Part shown: one piece after another, positions 20,527 to 28,117 of the stretch
How positions within the stretch are numbered: the stretch's first letter is position 1
Layout of the letters: the number at the start of each line of letters is the position of its first letter
The notes under the pieces: model-generated
The model's database searches: none
What the model saw: the letters and a program-made list of their open reading frames with translations, nothing else
Told to the model about the DNA's origin: nothing
Program-made: the position numbers and the translations under genes
Assembly: GCA_902534735.1 (NCBI GenBank)
Contig: CACARD010000002.1
Coordinates: 1 to 64,000, forward strand
Reading direction: 5' to 3'
DNA: 64,000 nucleotides
DNA from: an uncultured Pelagibacteraceae bacterium
GTDB lineage: Bacteria > Pseudomonadota > Alphaproteobacteria > Pelagibacterales > Pelagibacteraceae

Positions 20527-20798
20527 ATTAATGAATTTCATGAGTGTTTATGCTAATATTTATAATTGAACAAGCGGAATAAGTAAAATTTTTTTATTTT
20601 ATCTCCCTATGTCCGAGAATGGTCCGAGAATCTTTAAATTTATTATCAAGGTTTTCCAATAAAAATAATTCAACGATTTAAAAAGTTAAAGGATTATAAT
20701 GGATTAAGACTATTAGAGACCATTAGAGACTCTAAAATTCCTCAATTCAAACTATTTTAAGTCCTTTGTGTCTTCCAATTTCACCACGAGGACATAAG
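20527..20798. other. possible integrative-element scar behind tRNA-Leu
   Basis: This 272-bp stretch has no ORF I can support. It lies between the intact tRNA-Leu and a 42-bp partial copy of the tRNA's 5' half. It contains two pairs of small direct repeats: GTCCGAGAAT at 20611-20620 and 20622-20631, and ATTAGAGAC at 20712-20720 and 20722-20730, each repeated with a ~10-11 bp period. Such a layout (core-type duplication plus short phased repeats) resembles the remains of an attachment region of a tyrosine-recombinase element. No integrase is present; this is inference. Confidence 0.5.
20754..20795 (-). repeat. degenerate copy of tRNA-Leu 5' half (att-like direct repeat)
   Basis: Positions 20754-20795 match 20487-20528 in the same orientation at 40 of 42 bases, offset 267 bp; the mismatches are 20774 (T versus A) and 20792 (A versus G). 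The match covers the tRNA from its 5' end through the anticodon loop and stops there, a known crossover location for tRNA-targeting integrases. The copy lacks the 3' half and cannot make a tRNA. Confidence 0.8.
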
Positions 20799-21515
20799 TT
20801 ATCTTTTAAATCTGTTTAAATATAAATTCTTTAAGGTTCTTAAAATTTCAATTTTTTCAATTTTAGATTTACCAGCAGTTCTTTCATAAAAGGTTATAGG
20901 TATCTCTTTAATATTGAAATTTTTTCTCTCTAGTTCAAATATAGTAGACATAAAAAAGCTGTAACCAGCATTATCTATAGTATTTAAATTAAAATTTTTT
21001 AGTTTTTTTAGATTAAAACCTCTGAATGAGGTAGTAAATTCAGAACACTTTGACTTTAATGCAAACTTTATAAATTTATTACCAAAATAACTTATAAATA
21101 ATCTAACACCTTTCATTTCACATTTTCCTCCGTGCATGTATCTTGATCCAATAACAAATGGATATTCATTTAGATTAGCTATAAAGTTGCCAATTTCTTT
21201 TGGGTCATGAGAAAGGTCAGCATCCATGGTAATCAAGTAATCAAAATTATTTTTTATAGCGTAATTATATGCCTCTTTGTGAGCTGTATCTAAACCAAGT
21301 TTTCGTTGTCTAATTATTAGGTTAATTTGGCTAAATTTTTTTTTTAATTCTTTAATTATATTTGCTGTATTATCAGGCGAATTATCATCGATGATTAATA
21401 AATCTACATGATTGTTGTTATTAAAAATTGAATTAATGAATTCAATTATGTTTCCAGCTTCGTTATAAGTTGCTGTAAATATAAGAATTTTTTTATTTGT
21501 TGCATCTACGGTCAT
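20799..21515 (-). CDS. family 2 glycosyltransferase (polyprenyl-phosphate mannosyl/glucosyltransferase-like)
   Basis: A GT-A fold transferase of the DPM1-like GT2 group, which moves a sugar from a nucleotide donor, often to undecaprenyl phosphate. The 238-residue product shows TATYNEAGNIIEFI near the N-terminus, LLIIDDNSPDNTANI, and the metal-binding DADLSHDPKEI around residue 98. FRGFNLKKL near residue 163 fits the acceptor region. No C-terminal membrane spans are present. It is followed on the upstream side by a polytopic membrane protein (8-bp gap), suggesting that they jointly modify a surface glycan. Donor and acceptor are unknown. Confidence 0.8.
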   Translation of the reverse strand: MTVDATNKKILIFTATYNEAGNIIEFINSIFNNNNHVDLLIIDDNSPDNTANIIKELKKKFSQINLIIRQRKLGLDTAHKEAYNYAIKNNFDYLITMDADLSHDPKEIGNFIANLNEYPFVIGSRYMHGGKCEMKGVRLFISYFGNKFIKFALKSKCSEFTTSFRGFNLKKLKNFNLNTIDNAGYSFFMSTIFELERKNFNIKEIPITFYERTAGKSKIEKIEILRTLKNLYLNRFKR

Positions 21516-21523
21516 AATAAAAT

Positions 21524-22750
21524 TTAGTTAAAACTTTTAAACCTGGACTCAACATCAATTTTGTTATTAATTAAATTATTAAAAACGATCATTTTTGAAA
21601 TAATACCTCCATAAATACTGATATTTTTTTCAACCAAATTGCAACAATGAGGTATTCTTGTAAATGTAAACTGAAAAAAAACTAATATCATGAATATAAT
21701 ATTCAAAAATTTTTTTCTATTGTTTGAAATAAATTCTTTTTCTTGAATTAAATAAACATTTATACAAAAAAAGACAAAAAGTATTAAGTGAAACCACCTG
21801 CCCCAATCTCTACCAATATAAAAAAGTGGAAATAACGGCAAAATAACTAACAGATTTAAAAAAAAACTATTTACTGTAAAGCGTTTAATAGAATTAAATA
21901 CAATTATTATCGGAATTAAATAAAATAAAAATATTGAAAAAAACTTTGTTAAATTAGATATTGGACTGATCATTTCAGAAAAATCATTTCTATTTGCAAT
22001 TGGAGCACCTATTGCCTCCATTATTAAGGGACTTAAATTTTTTTTGTCTTTTATAAGATCATATATTATTAAAACTTTTTCTGAACTGAGTGGATTAAAC
22101 CAAAAAAATAGTGCTAAAGGCAAAAATATTAGATATGGGGAAAAAAACTTTAATTTGTCTATAATTGACGTTTCATTTTTAATTATCAACCAAGATAAAA
22201 TTATATGGAATGGTAGTAGAAAAAAATTTACCTCATGTATAAGAGTATTTATAATTAAAAGCGGAAAAATCAAAAAAAAAAATAATTTATAATAAAATAA
22301 TTTTTTATTTTGTTTTTCATTTTTAATTATTGAAATATATGTATGCAATAAAATTGCAAATATTCCAAATATTTCTAATCTCGCATAGCCACCCAGGTCA
22401 TAAAAACTAAAAAGAATAAAACTTGGATTAAAAACAAAAAAAATAAATATTAATATATTTTTAAATTTTAACTTTAATATTTTCAAAAATAAGTAAATAT
22501 TTATAATAGAAAAAATATAAAATAAACTTGAATAAAAAAAATTTTTTTCAATACCCAAACTATTCAACTCTAGCATGATTGTTCCAATAAATCCTCTCGG
22601 GACAAATCCTGCTGAATAATTTATATGTAATTCATTATAGGTCCAAAAATTAATGATATTATTTAAGGAAAAAATAAAAATATAAGTAAAAATTGATATG
22701 TAAAATACAAAAGAAATTATATGAATATTCTTTTTTATAAAATTTTTCAT
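21524..22750 (-). CDS. polytopic membrane protein, function unknown
   Basis: The 408-residue product is dominated by hydrophobic helices, roughly nine to ten, starting at residues ~12-34, with short basic loops. A conserved-looking motif, YSAGFVPRGFIGTIMLE, follows the first span; similar R-G-x-x-G motifs occur in uncharacterised membrane proteins encoded near glycosyltransferases. The gene overlaps nothing but sits 8 bp from the GT2 gene, so it may be a membrane glycosyltransferase or flippase-like partner. AT content is extreme even here (long A/T runs), consistent with weak constraint or recent transfer. I do not recognise the family with certainty. Confidence 0.6.
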   Translation of the reverse strand: MKNFIKKNIHIISFVFYISIFTYIFIFSLNNIINFWTYNELHINYSAGFVPRGFIGTIMLELNSLGIEKNFFYSSLFYIFSIINIYLFLKILKLKFKNILIFIFFVFNPSFILFSFYDLGGYARLEIFGIFAILLHTYISIIKNEKQNKKLFYYKLFFFLIFPLLIINTLIHEVNFFLLPFHIILSWLIIKNETSIIDKLKFFSPYLIFLPLALFFWFNPLSSEKVLIIYDLIKDKKNLSPLIMEAIGAPIANRNDFSEMISPISNLTKFFSIFLFYLIPIIIVFNSIKRFTVNSFFLNLLVILPLFPLFYIGRDWGRWFHLILFVFFCINVYLIQEKEFISNNRKKFLNIIFMILVFFQFTFTRIPHCCNLVEKNISIYGGIISKMIVFNNLINNKIDVESRFKSFN

Positions 22751-22757
22751 ATCAATA

Positions 22758-24050
22758 TTAGATTAGCTTATATTGATATTCTCGTGCTTCAATTATTTCT
22801 TTTTGTAAATTTAAATCAACATCATCCAAAGTTATAAATTCATCTTTCATTATATCATTCTTTAAAATTGCATTATCAGTATAGCCCATAGGTAAAATTC
22901 TTTCATACTTTGACTTTTTGGATGAAATCAATCTTCCCCTTGCGCAATAACCACCTTCTCCATCTAATTTTTCACCTTTTTTTAAATCTTTTTTTGCAAC
23001 ACTACCAATTTCGGCATTAAAATTTTTTGTGTGACCTGTTGCTTTTTTGTCAAGCACTATGGAATAAATTGATTGAGCTAATTCTAATCCAATATAATGG
23101 TAAGGTCTCCAAATGGCTGAATAACTTCCTGAAGAATCTGTCACCATACCATAGTCTTTAAAACAATTTTTAACATAATCATTTTGAGCTTTAATAACAA
23201 TATATACTCCCCATCTAAGATCATTAGGGATATCTTTTTTATTTAAATCAATGCTTGAAATAACTTCTACCTGACCAATATGATCCAATAAACCTCCTTC
23301 AGATTTAGGAATCAATTTTTTAGCAATATCATAAACTCCCACTGGAGGATAAGTTAGTCCATTTTTTGGACACTTTAAATTTGTTGCATTACTAACAGCA
23401 CACATTTCAATTGATGATTTATCTCCACATAAAAAACTATTAAACATTTTTGGGTTCATACCAGACTCATTTTCAGCTCTTTCTTTAGTTAAACCATAGT
23501 GCCCCCAAACAGTTTCTGGTGTCGAATATTCGAAAGAAGGATGATATTTTGTACCTTTGCCCGCGCATATAACTTCAAAACCATTTAGTTTTGCCCATTC
23601 AATTTGCTCTAATATTAATGATGGTTGATCACCATAAGCCATTGAACAAATAACATTATTTTTTTTGGCTAAATCAGATAAATATTTTCCACATAAAACA
23701 TCTGCTTCAACATTAACCATAATTACATGTTTCTTACTTTCTATTATTTTTTTTGCATGAATAGTCCCAGCAATAGGATTGCCTGTTGCTTCTATATATA
23801 CATCAATTTCTCTTTCTAGAACTTTATCTAAATTATCTACAAAATTTATTTTATCTACAGTCTCTTTTGATAGTCCGCTATTTAAACAATTTTTTTTTGC
23901 TCTATCAATGTCAAGTTCGACTATTGTGTCTAAAATAATTTTGTTCAATTGATTGTATTGGGCTAGGAACATGGAAACAAACTTGCCACATCCTATAAAG
24001 CAAATTTTGATTGATTTTTCGAGATTTTGTAGTTTTGTAAATAAATACAT
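22758..24050 (-). CDS. homoserine-dehydrogenase-like oxidoreductase with C-terminal SAF domain
   Basis: The N-terminal Rossmann region shows IKICFIGCGKFVSMFLAQ and an acidic strand end (VELDIDRAKKN), indicating NAD(P) binding. The C-terminus, with IGSVAKKDLKKGEKLDGEGGY, is an SAF domain. This architecture matches the predicted homoserine dehydrogenase-like group (COG4091), whose substrates in most organisms are unsettled. I set the start at the ATG at 24048-24050 (430 residues). An in-frame ATG 32 codons upstream would add a hydrophobic, non-homologous leader and overlap the divergent gene at 24133. It follows no obvious pathway genes. Confidence 0.7.
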   Translation of the reverse strand: MYLFTKLQNLEKSIKICFIGCGKFVSMFLAQYNQLNKIILDTIVELDIDRAKKNCLNSGLSKETVDKINFVDNLDKVLEREIDVYIEATGNPIAGTIHAKKIIESKKHVIMVNVEADVLCGKYLSDLAKKNNVICSMAYGDQPSLILEQIEWAKLNGFEVICAGKGTKYHPSFEYSTPETVWGHYGLTKERAENESGMNPKMFNSFLCGDKSSIEMCAVSNATNLKCPKNGLTYPPVGVYDIAKKLIPKSEGGLLDHIGQVEVISSIDLNKKDIPNDLRWGVYIVIKAQNDYVKNCFKDYGMVTDSSGSYSAIWRPYHYIGLELAQSIYSIVLDKKATGHTKNFNAEIGSVAKKDLKKGEKLDGEGGYCARGRLISSKKSKYERILPMGYTDNAILKNDIMKDEFITLDDVDLNLQKEIIEAREYQYKLI

Positions 24051-24132
24051 TAAATGCTTTCTATTAATTATAAAAAAAAATATATTATTCTTTAATATTA
24101 ATTTTTTATAATTTAAAATTAAAGATTTTATA

Positions 24133-24483
24133 ATGAAGTACGTCAAAATAATTGGTTTTTTAGCTATAATTTATCTGGCCTACTTAGGTTTTAGTAGTTT
24201 CATGGATGACAGTTTAGAAGTTGCAGAAAATATAAATAAAACTCTTGAGGTAGATCAGGTAAAAAAATCAAATAATAAAGAAGTTGTAGGATTAATGATG
24301 TTTTTAGGTAATCCACCAAAAATAAATGAACACCTTATGATACCAAGTAATGAAGATTGTTTAATTAAAAAAGAAATTGCAGAAATGACATCGTCCGCAC
24401 TTTATAAATGCATGTTAGTTGAGGCTGAAGTAAAAGATAATAAAATTGTAAGTATTGTTAAAGAAATAAAAATTATAGAATAG
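24133..24483 (+). CDS. small membrane-anchored hypothetical protein
   Basis: The 116-residue product has one N-terminal hydrophobic segment (residues ~4-23, IIGFLAIIYLAYLGF) and a charged remainder with two cysteines at positions 76 and 93, suggesting a periplasmic domain held by a signal anchor. I recognise no family. It diverges from the SAF-domain oxidoreductase and ends 7 bp before the convergent azlD stop. Normal codon usage and an intact frame support it being real. Confidence 0.55.
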   Translation: MKYVKIIGFLAIIYLAYLGFSSFMDDSLEVAENINKTLEVDQVKKSNNKEVVGLMMFLGNPPKINEHLMIPSNEDCLIKKEIAEMTSSALYKCMLVEAEVKDNKIVSIVKEIKIIE

Positions 24484-24490
24484 TTTTCTT

Positions 24491-24802
24491 CTAAATTGCA
24501 AAAATTATAAACCAATAAGATAATAAACCAGATACGATAGTAGCTATAACATTTTTAGAAAAGAAACCAACAATTAAAGCAATAGTCGCACCATAAATTT
24601 TTGGATCTGTGCTTTCTACAAATGAACCAAAATCATTAAAAAAAATACCAGGAAATATTATTGCTGGAAATACGGCTGCTGGAACATAATTAAGAACTTC
24701 TTTAACTTTTGTACCAAGCATTTCTCTATCAATTAAAGCAATCATAGCCATTCTAGAAAAATAAGTTACAATTCCAGATACTAAGATTGAAAACCAGGTC
24801 AT
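24491..24802 (-). CDS. azlD: branched-chain amino acid export subunit AzlD
   Basis: AzlD is the small partner of the AzlC permease in export of branched-chain or other hydrophobic amino acids. The 103-residue product is nearly all membrane spans (about four) and has VSGIVTYFSRMAMIAL and LNYVPAAVFPAIIFPGIFF, typical of AzlD. Its start overlaps the azlC stop by 4 bp, so translation is coupled. Substrate is unproven. Confidence 0.87.
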   Translation of the reverse strand: MTWFSILVSGIVTYFSRMAMIALIDREMLGTKVKEVLNYVPAAVFPAIIFPGIFFNDFGSFVESTDPKIYGATIALIVGFFSKNVIATIVSGLLSYWFIIFAI

Positions 24803-25485
24803 CTTTTAAACCTCAACATTATGAAAGCAAAAATTAAGGCAACTATCGGTGATAATATTATGTAAGACTTAAAAGGAGCATCAAATAAAATTAATGATGC
24901 AAATCCAGATACCACCATCACAAAAACATGATCTAATTTTCTTAAGTCATTCACAATAATCGCTAAAAAAGTGAGAGGAATTGCAAATTTTAAACCCAAT
25001 TCTTCAGGAATAAATGAGCCCAAAATAATTCCACTTATTGTCGAAATCTGCCAAAAAAACCATAAAGTAATGCCACCACCTAAAACATGATAATGTAAAT
25101 TTGTTTGAGAATTATTTTTTTTTAGATATTTATTAGATTCAGCAAAACCTTGATCAACTATAAAATAGGATATAAATAATTTTTTAAAAAAGCTTAGTTT
25201 TTCTAAATACTCAGACAAGACAGCCCCATACAGTAAATGTCTAGAATTGATTACTCCTACAGAAGTAATAGCAACTAGTGATGAAGCTCCGCCTGATAAA
25301 AGTTGCATAAATATTATTTGCGATGCTCCACCAAAAATAATTAAAGATGTTGCATAAACAAGCAAAGGATCAAAACCAAATTCAACACCAATTGCTCCTG
25401 TTATTATACCAAAAGGAATTACAGATAACATATGAGGCAAAACATCTGTAGTTCCTCTTAAAAATATTTTAGATTTTGATAGCAT
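24799..25485 (-). CDS. azlC: branched-chain amino acid exporter AzlC family permease
   Basis: The 228-residue integral membrane protein has the family segments DVLPHMLSVIPFGIITGAIG near the N-terminus, GGASQIIFMQLLSGGAS (residues ~52-68) and NSRHLLYGAVLSEYL (~80-95). It is expected to export branched-chain or related amino acids together with AzlD. It begins 3 bp after the GGCT-like gene stop, so the minus-strand genes from the CinA-like protein to azlD probably form one operon. Confidence 0.88.
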   Translation of the reverse strand: MLSKSKIFLRGTTDVLPHMLSVIPFGIITGAIGVEFGFDPLLVYATSLIIFGGASQIIFMQLLSGGASSLVAITSVGVINSRHLLYGAVLSEYLEKLSFFKKLFISYFIVDQGFAESNKYLKKNNSQTNLHYHVLGGGITLWFFWQISTISGIILGSFIPEELGLKFAIPLTFLAIIVNDLRKLDHVFVMVVSGFASLILFDAPFKSYIILSPIVALIFAFIMLRFKR

Positions 25486-25488
25486 TAA

Positions 25489-25893
25489 TTAAAAATTCAC
25501 TAACGCTTTTTTCAGATATTTTTGATCTAATTTACAATCTTTATAGCCTTGTTTAATCACATTCAAATATCTATCAGTGGGATATCTAAAAATAGTTTTT
25601 TTAGGCATTATGTAAGTCATCACAGTATTTTTGTAATATTTAAAATACATTTTTTTATAAAGAATCGGATAATCTTCATAAATATCTAATTTTTTTTCAT
25701 CACTTTTGGAAATTTCATACAATCCACCAGGCACAATGGAATTATTTTTCTTTTCTATATCTGCTGCACGATACTTGCTTCTGAAATTAAGTGTATATCC
25801 TTTTAAATTTATTTTTTTAATAAATTTGGAATCTTTACATCTTCTTTTCATTTGAAAATGATTTAGATTACTTCCGTAAGCAAAATAAAGCAT
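25489..25893 (-). CDS. gamma-glutamylcyclotransferase-like (GGCT/AIG2) protein
   Basis: The product opens MLYFAYGSNLNHFQMKRRC; the YGSNL motif is the anion-binding signature of the GGCT fold, and the glutamate in KKLDIYEDYP (residue ~73) is at the usual catalytic position. At 134 residues the length fits a single domain. Such enzymes release 5-oxoproline from gamma-glutamyl peptides or amines; the substrate here is unknown. It is flanked by a CinA-like gene 2 bp upstream and azlC 3 bp downstream. Confidence 0.8.
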   Translation of the reverse strand: MLYFAYGSNLNHFQMKRRCKDSKFIKKINLKGYTLNFRSKYRAADIEKKNNSIVPGGLYEISKSDEKKLDIYEDYPILYKKMYFKYYKNTVMTYIMPKKTIFRYPTDRYLNVIKQGYKDCKLDQKYLKKALVNF

Positions 25894-25895
25894 AA

Positions 25896-26645
25896 TTATC
25901 TCTCAACTATTTCAATTTCTTTATCTTTAACAAACTTAAGTATTTCTGAATTACATTTATCAATTTTTGTTTTATCTACTGATCTGACAACAATTGATAC
26001 CCCTAATTTTCCAGCTTTAAAAAAAGGATAACTTCCGATTTCAACTTCAGAATTATTATTTTGGACCTCTGTTAAAGATTTAGCTATCTCACTCTCAACA
26101 GTTCTTAAATTAATTGTTTCACTTAATATCGGATCCCCTCCAACCAAAAGGTTATTTAAACTTCCAAGCATGGCCTTCATAATAGATGGAACTCCTGGAA
26201 GACAAAATACATTTTCAACATAAAAGCCTGGTGCACCACTAGATGGATTTAAGATTAAATTTGCACTTACAGGCATTTTTGCCATTTTTTGTCTTCCTTG
26301 ATTAAATTCCCCTGGTTTATAATAATTTTCTAGTATTGAAAAAGCCTCTTTGTGGAAACCGTATTCAATATTAAATGCTTTAGAAACAGATTCTGCTGTA
26401 ATATCATCATGAGTAGGCCCTATTCCTCCAGTTGTAAATATATAAGAATATTTTTTTCTCAGTTCATTAACTGTATTTATTATAATACTTTCATCATCAG
26501 GAATTACTCTAACTTCTGCAACAGGTATGCCTAATGAATTTAACCAAATAGCTAATGTACTTGTATTAACATCTTGTGTTCTACCTGATAGAACTTCATT
26601 ACCGATAATTAAAATACCAGCATTTATCTCTTTTTTATTTTGCAT
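25896..26645 (-). CDS. CinA N-terminal / molybdopterin-binding (MoCF) domain protein
   Basis: The MogA/MoaB-like fold is evident from AGILIIGNEVLSGRTQDVN near residue 8 and FTTGGIGPTHDDITAE near residue 69. The 249-residue length covers the MoCF domain plus the adjoining region of CinA but lacks the C-terminal PncC deamidase domain. Homologues include ADP-ribose/NMN pyrophosphatase-type CinA proteins, so a role in pyridine-nucleotide turnover is possible. It diverges from sfsA with only 22 bp between the start codons. Confidence 0.82.
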   Translation of the reverse strand: MQNKKEINAGILIIGNEVLSGRTQDVNTSTLAIWLNSLGIPVAEVRVIPDDESIIINTVNELRKKYSYIFTTGGIGPTHDDITAESVSKAFNIEYGFHKEAFSILENYYKPGEFNQGRQKMAKMPVSANLILNPSSGAPGFYVENVFCLPGVPSIMKAMLGSLNNLLVGGDPILSETINLRTVESEIAKSLTEVQNNNSEVEIGSYPFFKAGKLGVSIVVRSVDKTKIDKCNSEILKFVKDKEIEIVER

Positions 26646-26667
26646 ATGTAAATATAAGTAAATTTAT

Positions 26668-27354
26668 ATGAAATTTACAAATAGCCTTATTAAAGGAAAA
26701 TTATTAAAAAGATATAAAAGATTTTTCGCCGATATAAAAGTAAATAACAAGATTATAACGGCACATTGTCCTAACACTGGATCTATGCAGGGTCTCTTGG
26801 ATGAAGGCAATGAAGTATTAGTGACAGAACACAATGATCCAAAAAGAAAACTGAAATTCACATTAGAAATTATTAAAGCAAAAAAAAGATACGTTGGGGT
26901 AAATACTCATAGAGCTAACAAAATCGTTAATCACGGATTAGAAAATAAATTAATATCAGAATTTAAAACTATTAAAAATATTAAACCAGAATTTAAATTC
27001 AGTGATGATACAAGATTTGACTTTTTATGTGATAATAATTTGATAGAGGTAAAAAATGTAACATTATTTAGAGAAAAAGATGTTGCAGAATTTCCTGATG
27101 CAGTAACATCAAGAGGAACAAAACATCTAAATATGTTAATTAAATCAATTAAAAAAGGATATAAGCCGTATGTCTTATTTTTAACGCAAATTCAAAATAT
27201 TAATAACTTTAGAATTGCAAAAGATATTGATCAAATTTATTTTGAAAACTACAAAAATGCAAAAAAAGCAGGAGTAAAATTTCTCGCTTATAGATGCAAA
27301 CTTAGTTCTAGAGAGATTAAAATTGAAAAAAAAATTAATATAATAGATGAGTGA
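26668..27354 (+). CDS. sfsA: SfsA family protein (sugar fermentation stimulation)
   Basis: The 228-residue product starts MKFTNSLIKGKLLKRYKRFF, the family N-terminus, then AHCPNTGSMQGLL, VGVNTHRANKIV and FDFLCDNN...IEVKNVTLF, which form the OB-fold plus PD-(D/E)XK-nuclease-like core. PDAVTSRGTKHL near residue 140 completes it. SfsA binds DNA in E. coli; its physiological function is still unclear. It overlaps map by 8 bp, beginning the plus-strand run that leads into purine genes. Confidence 0.92.
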   Translation: MKFTNSLIKGKLLKRYKRFFADIKVNNKIITAHCPNTGSMQGLLDEGNEVLVTEHNDPKRKLKFTLEIIKAKKRYVGVNTHRANKIVNHGLENKLISEFKTIKNIKPEFKFSDDTRFDFLCDNNLIEVKNVTLFREKDVAEFPDAVTSRGTKHLNMLIKSIKKGYKPYVLFLTQIQNINNFRIAKDIDQIYFENYKNAKKAGVKFLAYRCKLSSREIKIEKKINIIDE

Positions 27355-28117
27355 GTATAAAGAAAAATTTGAAAAGATGAGAGTTGCTGGAAAGCTTGCA
27401 TCTAAAACTTTAGATATGCTTACAGATTATATTAAACCAGGTATCTCAACAGATAAGATTGATAAATTAGGTTATGAATTTATAAAAGATAATGGTGGCT
27501 ATTCAGCTCCGTTATTTTATAGAGGTTTTGAAAAATCACTCTGCACATCATTAAATCATGTAGTTTGTCATGGAATACCCTCTCAGAGAATTTTAGAAGA
27601 TGGTGATGCAGTTAATGTTGATGTGACAGCGGTCATTGATAATCATTATGGGGATACAAGTCGAATGTATGAAATTGGAAATGTTCCAGTTAAGGCAAAA
27701 AATTTAATCGAAGCAACCTATGAATCATTGATGAAAGCAATATCTATTTTAAAGCCAGGTAAAAAACTTGGTGATATAGGATTTGAAATTCAATCTTATG
27801 TTGAAAGCAAAGGTTATTCAGTTGTAAGAGATTTTTGTGGGCATGGAATAAGCAATGTATTTCATGAACATCCTAATATACTTCATTATGGATCTAAAAA
27901 TACTGGCAAAGAACTAATACCTGGCATGACTTTTACTATTGAACCGATGATAAATTATGGAAAATATGACACAAAAGTTTTAAATGATGGCTGGACAGCA
28001 GTAACTAAAGATAAATCTTTATCAGCACAATTTGAGCATACTGTTGGTATCACAGAAGATTCATATGAAATTTTCACAGAATCTGTTAAAGGTTATACGA
28101 GGCCCCCATATAATTAA
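27347..28117 (+). CDS. map: methionine aminopeptidase type I
   Basis: Removes the initiator methionine from nascent proteins. The metal ligands of the pita-bread fold can be placed: Asp in VNVDVTAVIDNHYGD (two aspartates), His in DFCGHGISNVFHEHP, Glu in TFTIEPMINYG and Glu in SAQFEHTVGI. The 256-residue length is typical of type Ia without extension. It overlaps sfsA by 8 bp and shares one base with purB, consistent with an operon. Confidence 0.95.
   Translation: MSEYKEKFEKMRVAGKLASKTLDMLTDYIKPGISTDKIDKLGYEFIKDNGGYSAPLFYRGFEKSLCTSLNHVVCHGIPSQRILEDGDAVNVDVTAVIDNHYGDTSRMYEIGNVPVKAKNLIEATYESLMKAISILKPGKKLGDIGFEIQSYVESKGYSVVRDFCGHGISNVFHEHPNILHYGSKNTGKELIPGMTFTIEPMINYGKYDTKVLNDGWTAVTKDKSLSAQFEHTVGITEDSYEIFTESVKGYTRPPYN

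Noticed and set aside
22758-24146. 462-residue version of the SAF-domain oxidoreductase
   Set aside because: The extra 32 residues are hydrophobic/AT-drift sequence without family similarity and overlap the divergent orphan gene.
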